Assembly (NCBI GenBank): GCA_035041965.1
Contig: JAPYMA010000328.1
Span: 1-64,000, forward strand
DNA: 64,000 nucleotides
Origin: Anisakis pegreffii
Taxonomy: Eukaryota; Nematoda; Chromadorea; Rhabditida; Anisakidae
Direction: 5' to 3'
The translations under genes were made by a program, and so were the position numbers. The notes under the pieces are model-generated. The model made no database searches and was not told the origin of the DNA. It saw only the letters and a program-made list of their open reading frames with translations. Of this stretch, positions 63,983-64,000 are shown piece after piece (the first letter of the stretch is position 1; each line of letters starts with the position of its first letter).

Positions 63983-64000
63983 ACTTTCTTGTCAAATATG

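Overview
This is nuclear DNA from a nematode. The evidence is short phase-compatible introns with TTTCAG acceptors, four gene starts that lie a few bases after a TTTCAG/TGCAG-type acceptor (the arrangement expected for spliced-leader trans-splicing), an RTE-type retrotransposon tail of the kind common in nematodes, and AT-rich intergenic DNA. I cannot name the species. There is no operonic, plasmid or phage structure and no CRISPR. Four genes are well supported by exon structure and protein motifs: an acyl-CoA-binding protein (+, 23002-24781), a saposin-B-type secreted protein (+, 38742-40091), a four-repeat MBT chromatin reader of LIN-61/MBTR-1 type (-, 41770-47001), and a type I membrane mucin-like protein with a signal-peptide exon (+, 58940-61595). 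A fifth, a proline-rich type II membrane protein (-, from 34665 leftward), has a firm first and second exon but an unresolved 3' part. Layout: 0-1.7 kb is a decayed RTE retrotransposon. 1.7-7.3 kb (-) is a tandem cluster of exons for small secreted Thr-rich, Cys-domain proteins, built from exactly 141-nt symmetrical phase-1 cassettes; one 154-aa gene is intact. 7.3-11.9 kb is repeats, a 76-bp palindrome and a truncated hAT copy. 11.9-16 kb and 25.7-30.3 kb are two direct copies of a >4-kb segment carrying small type II membrane-protein genes (-). 16-20 kb holds a foldback element and an intact non-autonomous hAT (18028-19506). 23-25 kb is the ACBP gene with a hAT MITE in its second intron. 30-35 kb is the proline-rich type II gene, with an 829-bp Mutator-like MITE in it. 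38.7-47 kb is the gene-dense part (saposin, MBT). 48.2-55.0 kb is one hAT copy split by three later insertions: an unclassified repeat, a 3.2-kb Gypsy-like LTR element and a second hAT. 56-57 kb has an unidentified exon. 58.9-61.6 kb is the mucin gene. 62.7-64 kb has a GC-rich hAT and a non-LTR retrotransposon tail. The recurring theme is cell-surface and secreted proteins with low-complexity Thr/Pro stretches evolving by exon and segment duplication, beside an unusually dense set of hAT elements. One hAT family appears to carry pieces of a mucin-like membrane-protein gene (Thr-rich repeat, membrane helix, tail) with the frame conserved between copies. That possible gene capture is the most interesting lead here. 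Exon boundaries were read by eye; no search was run.
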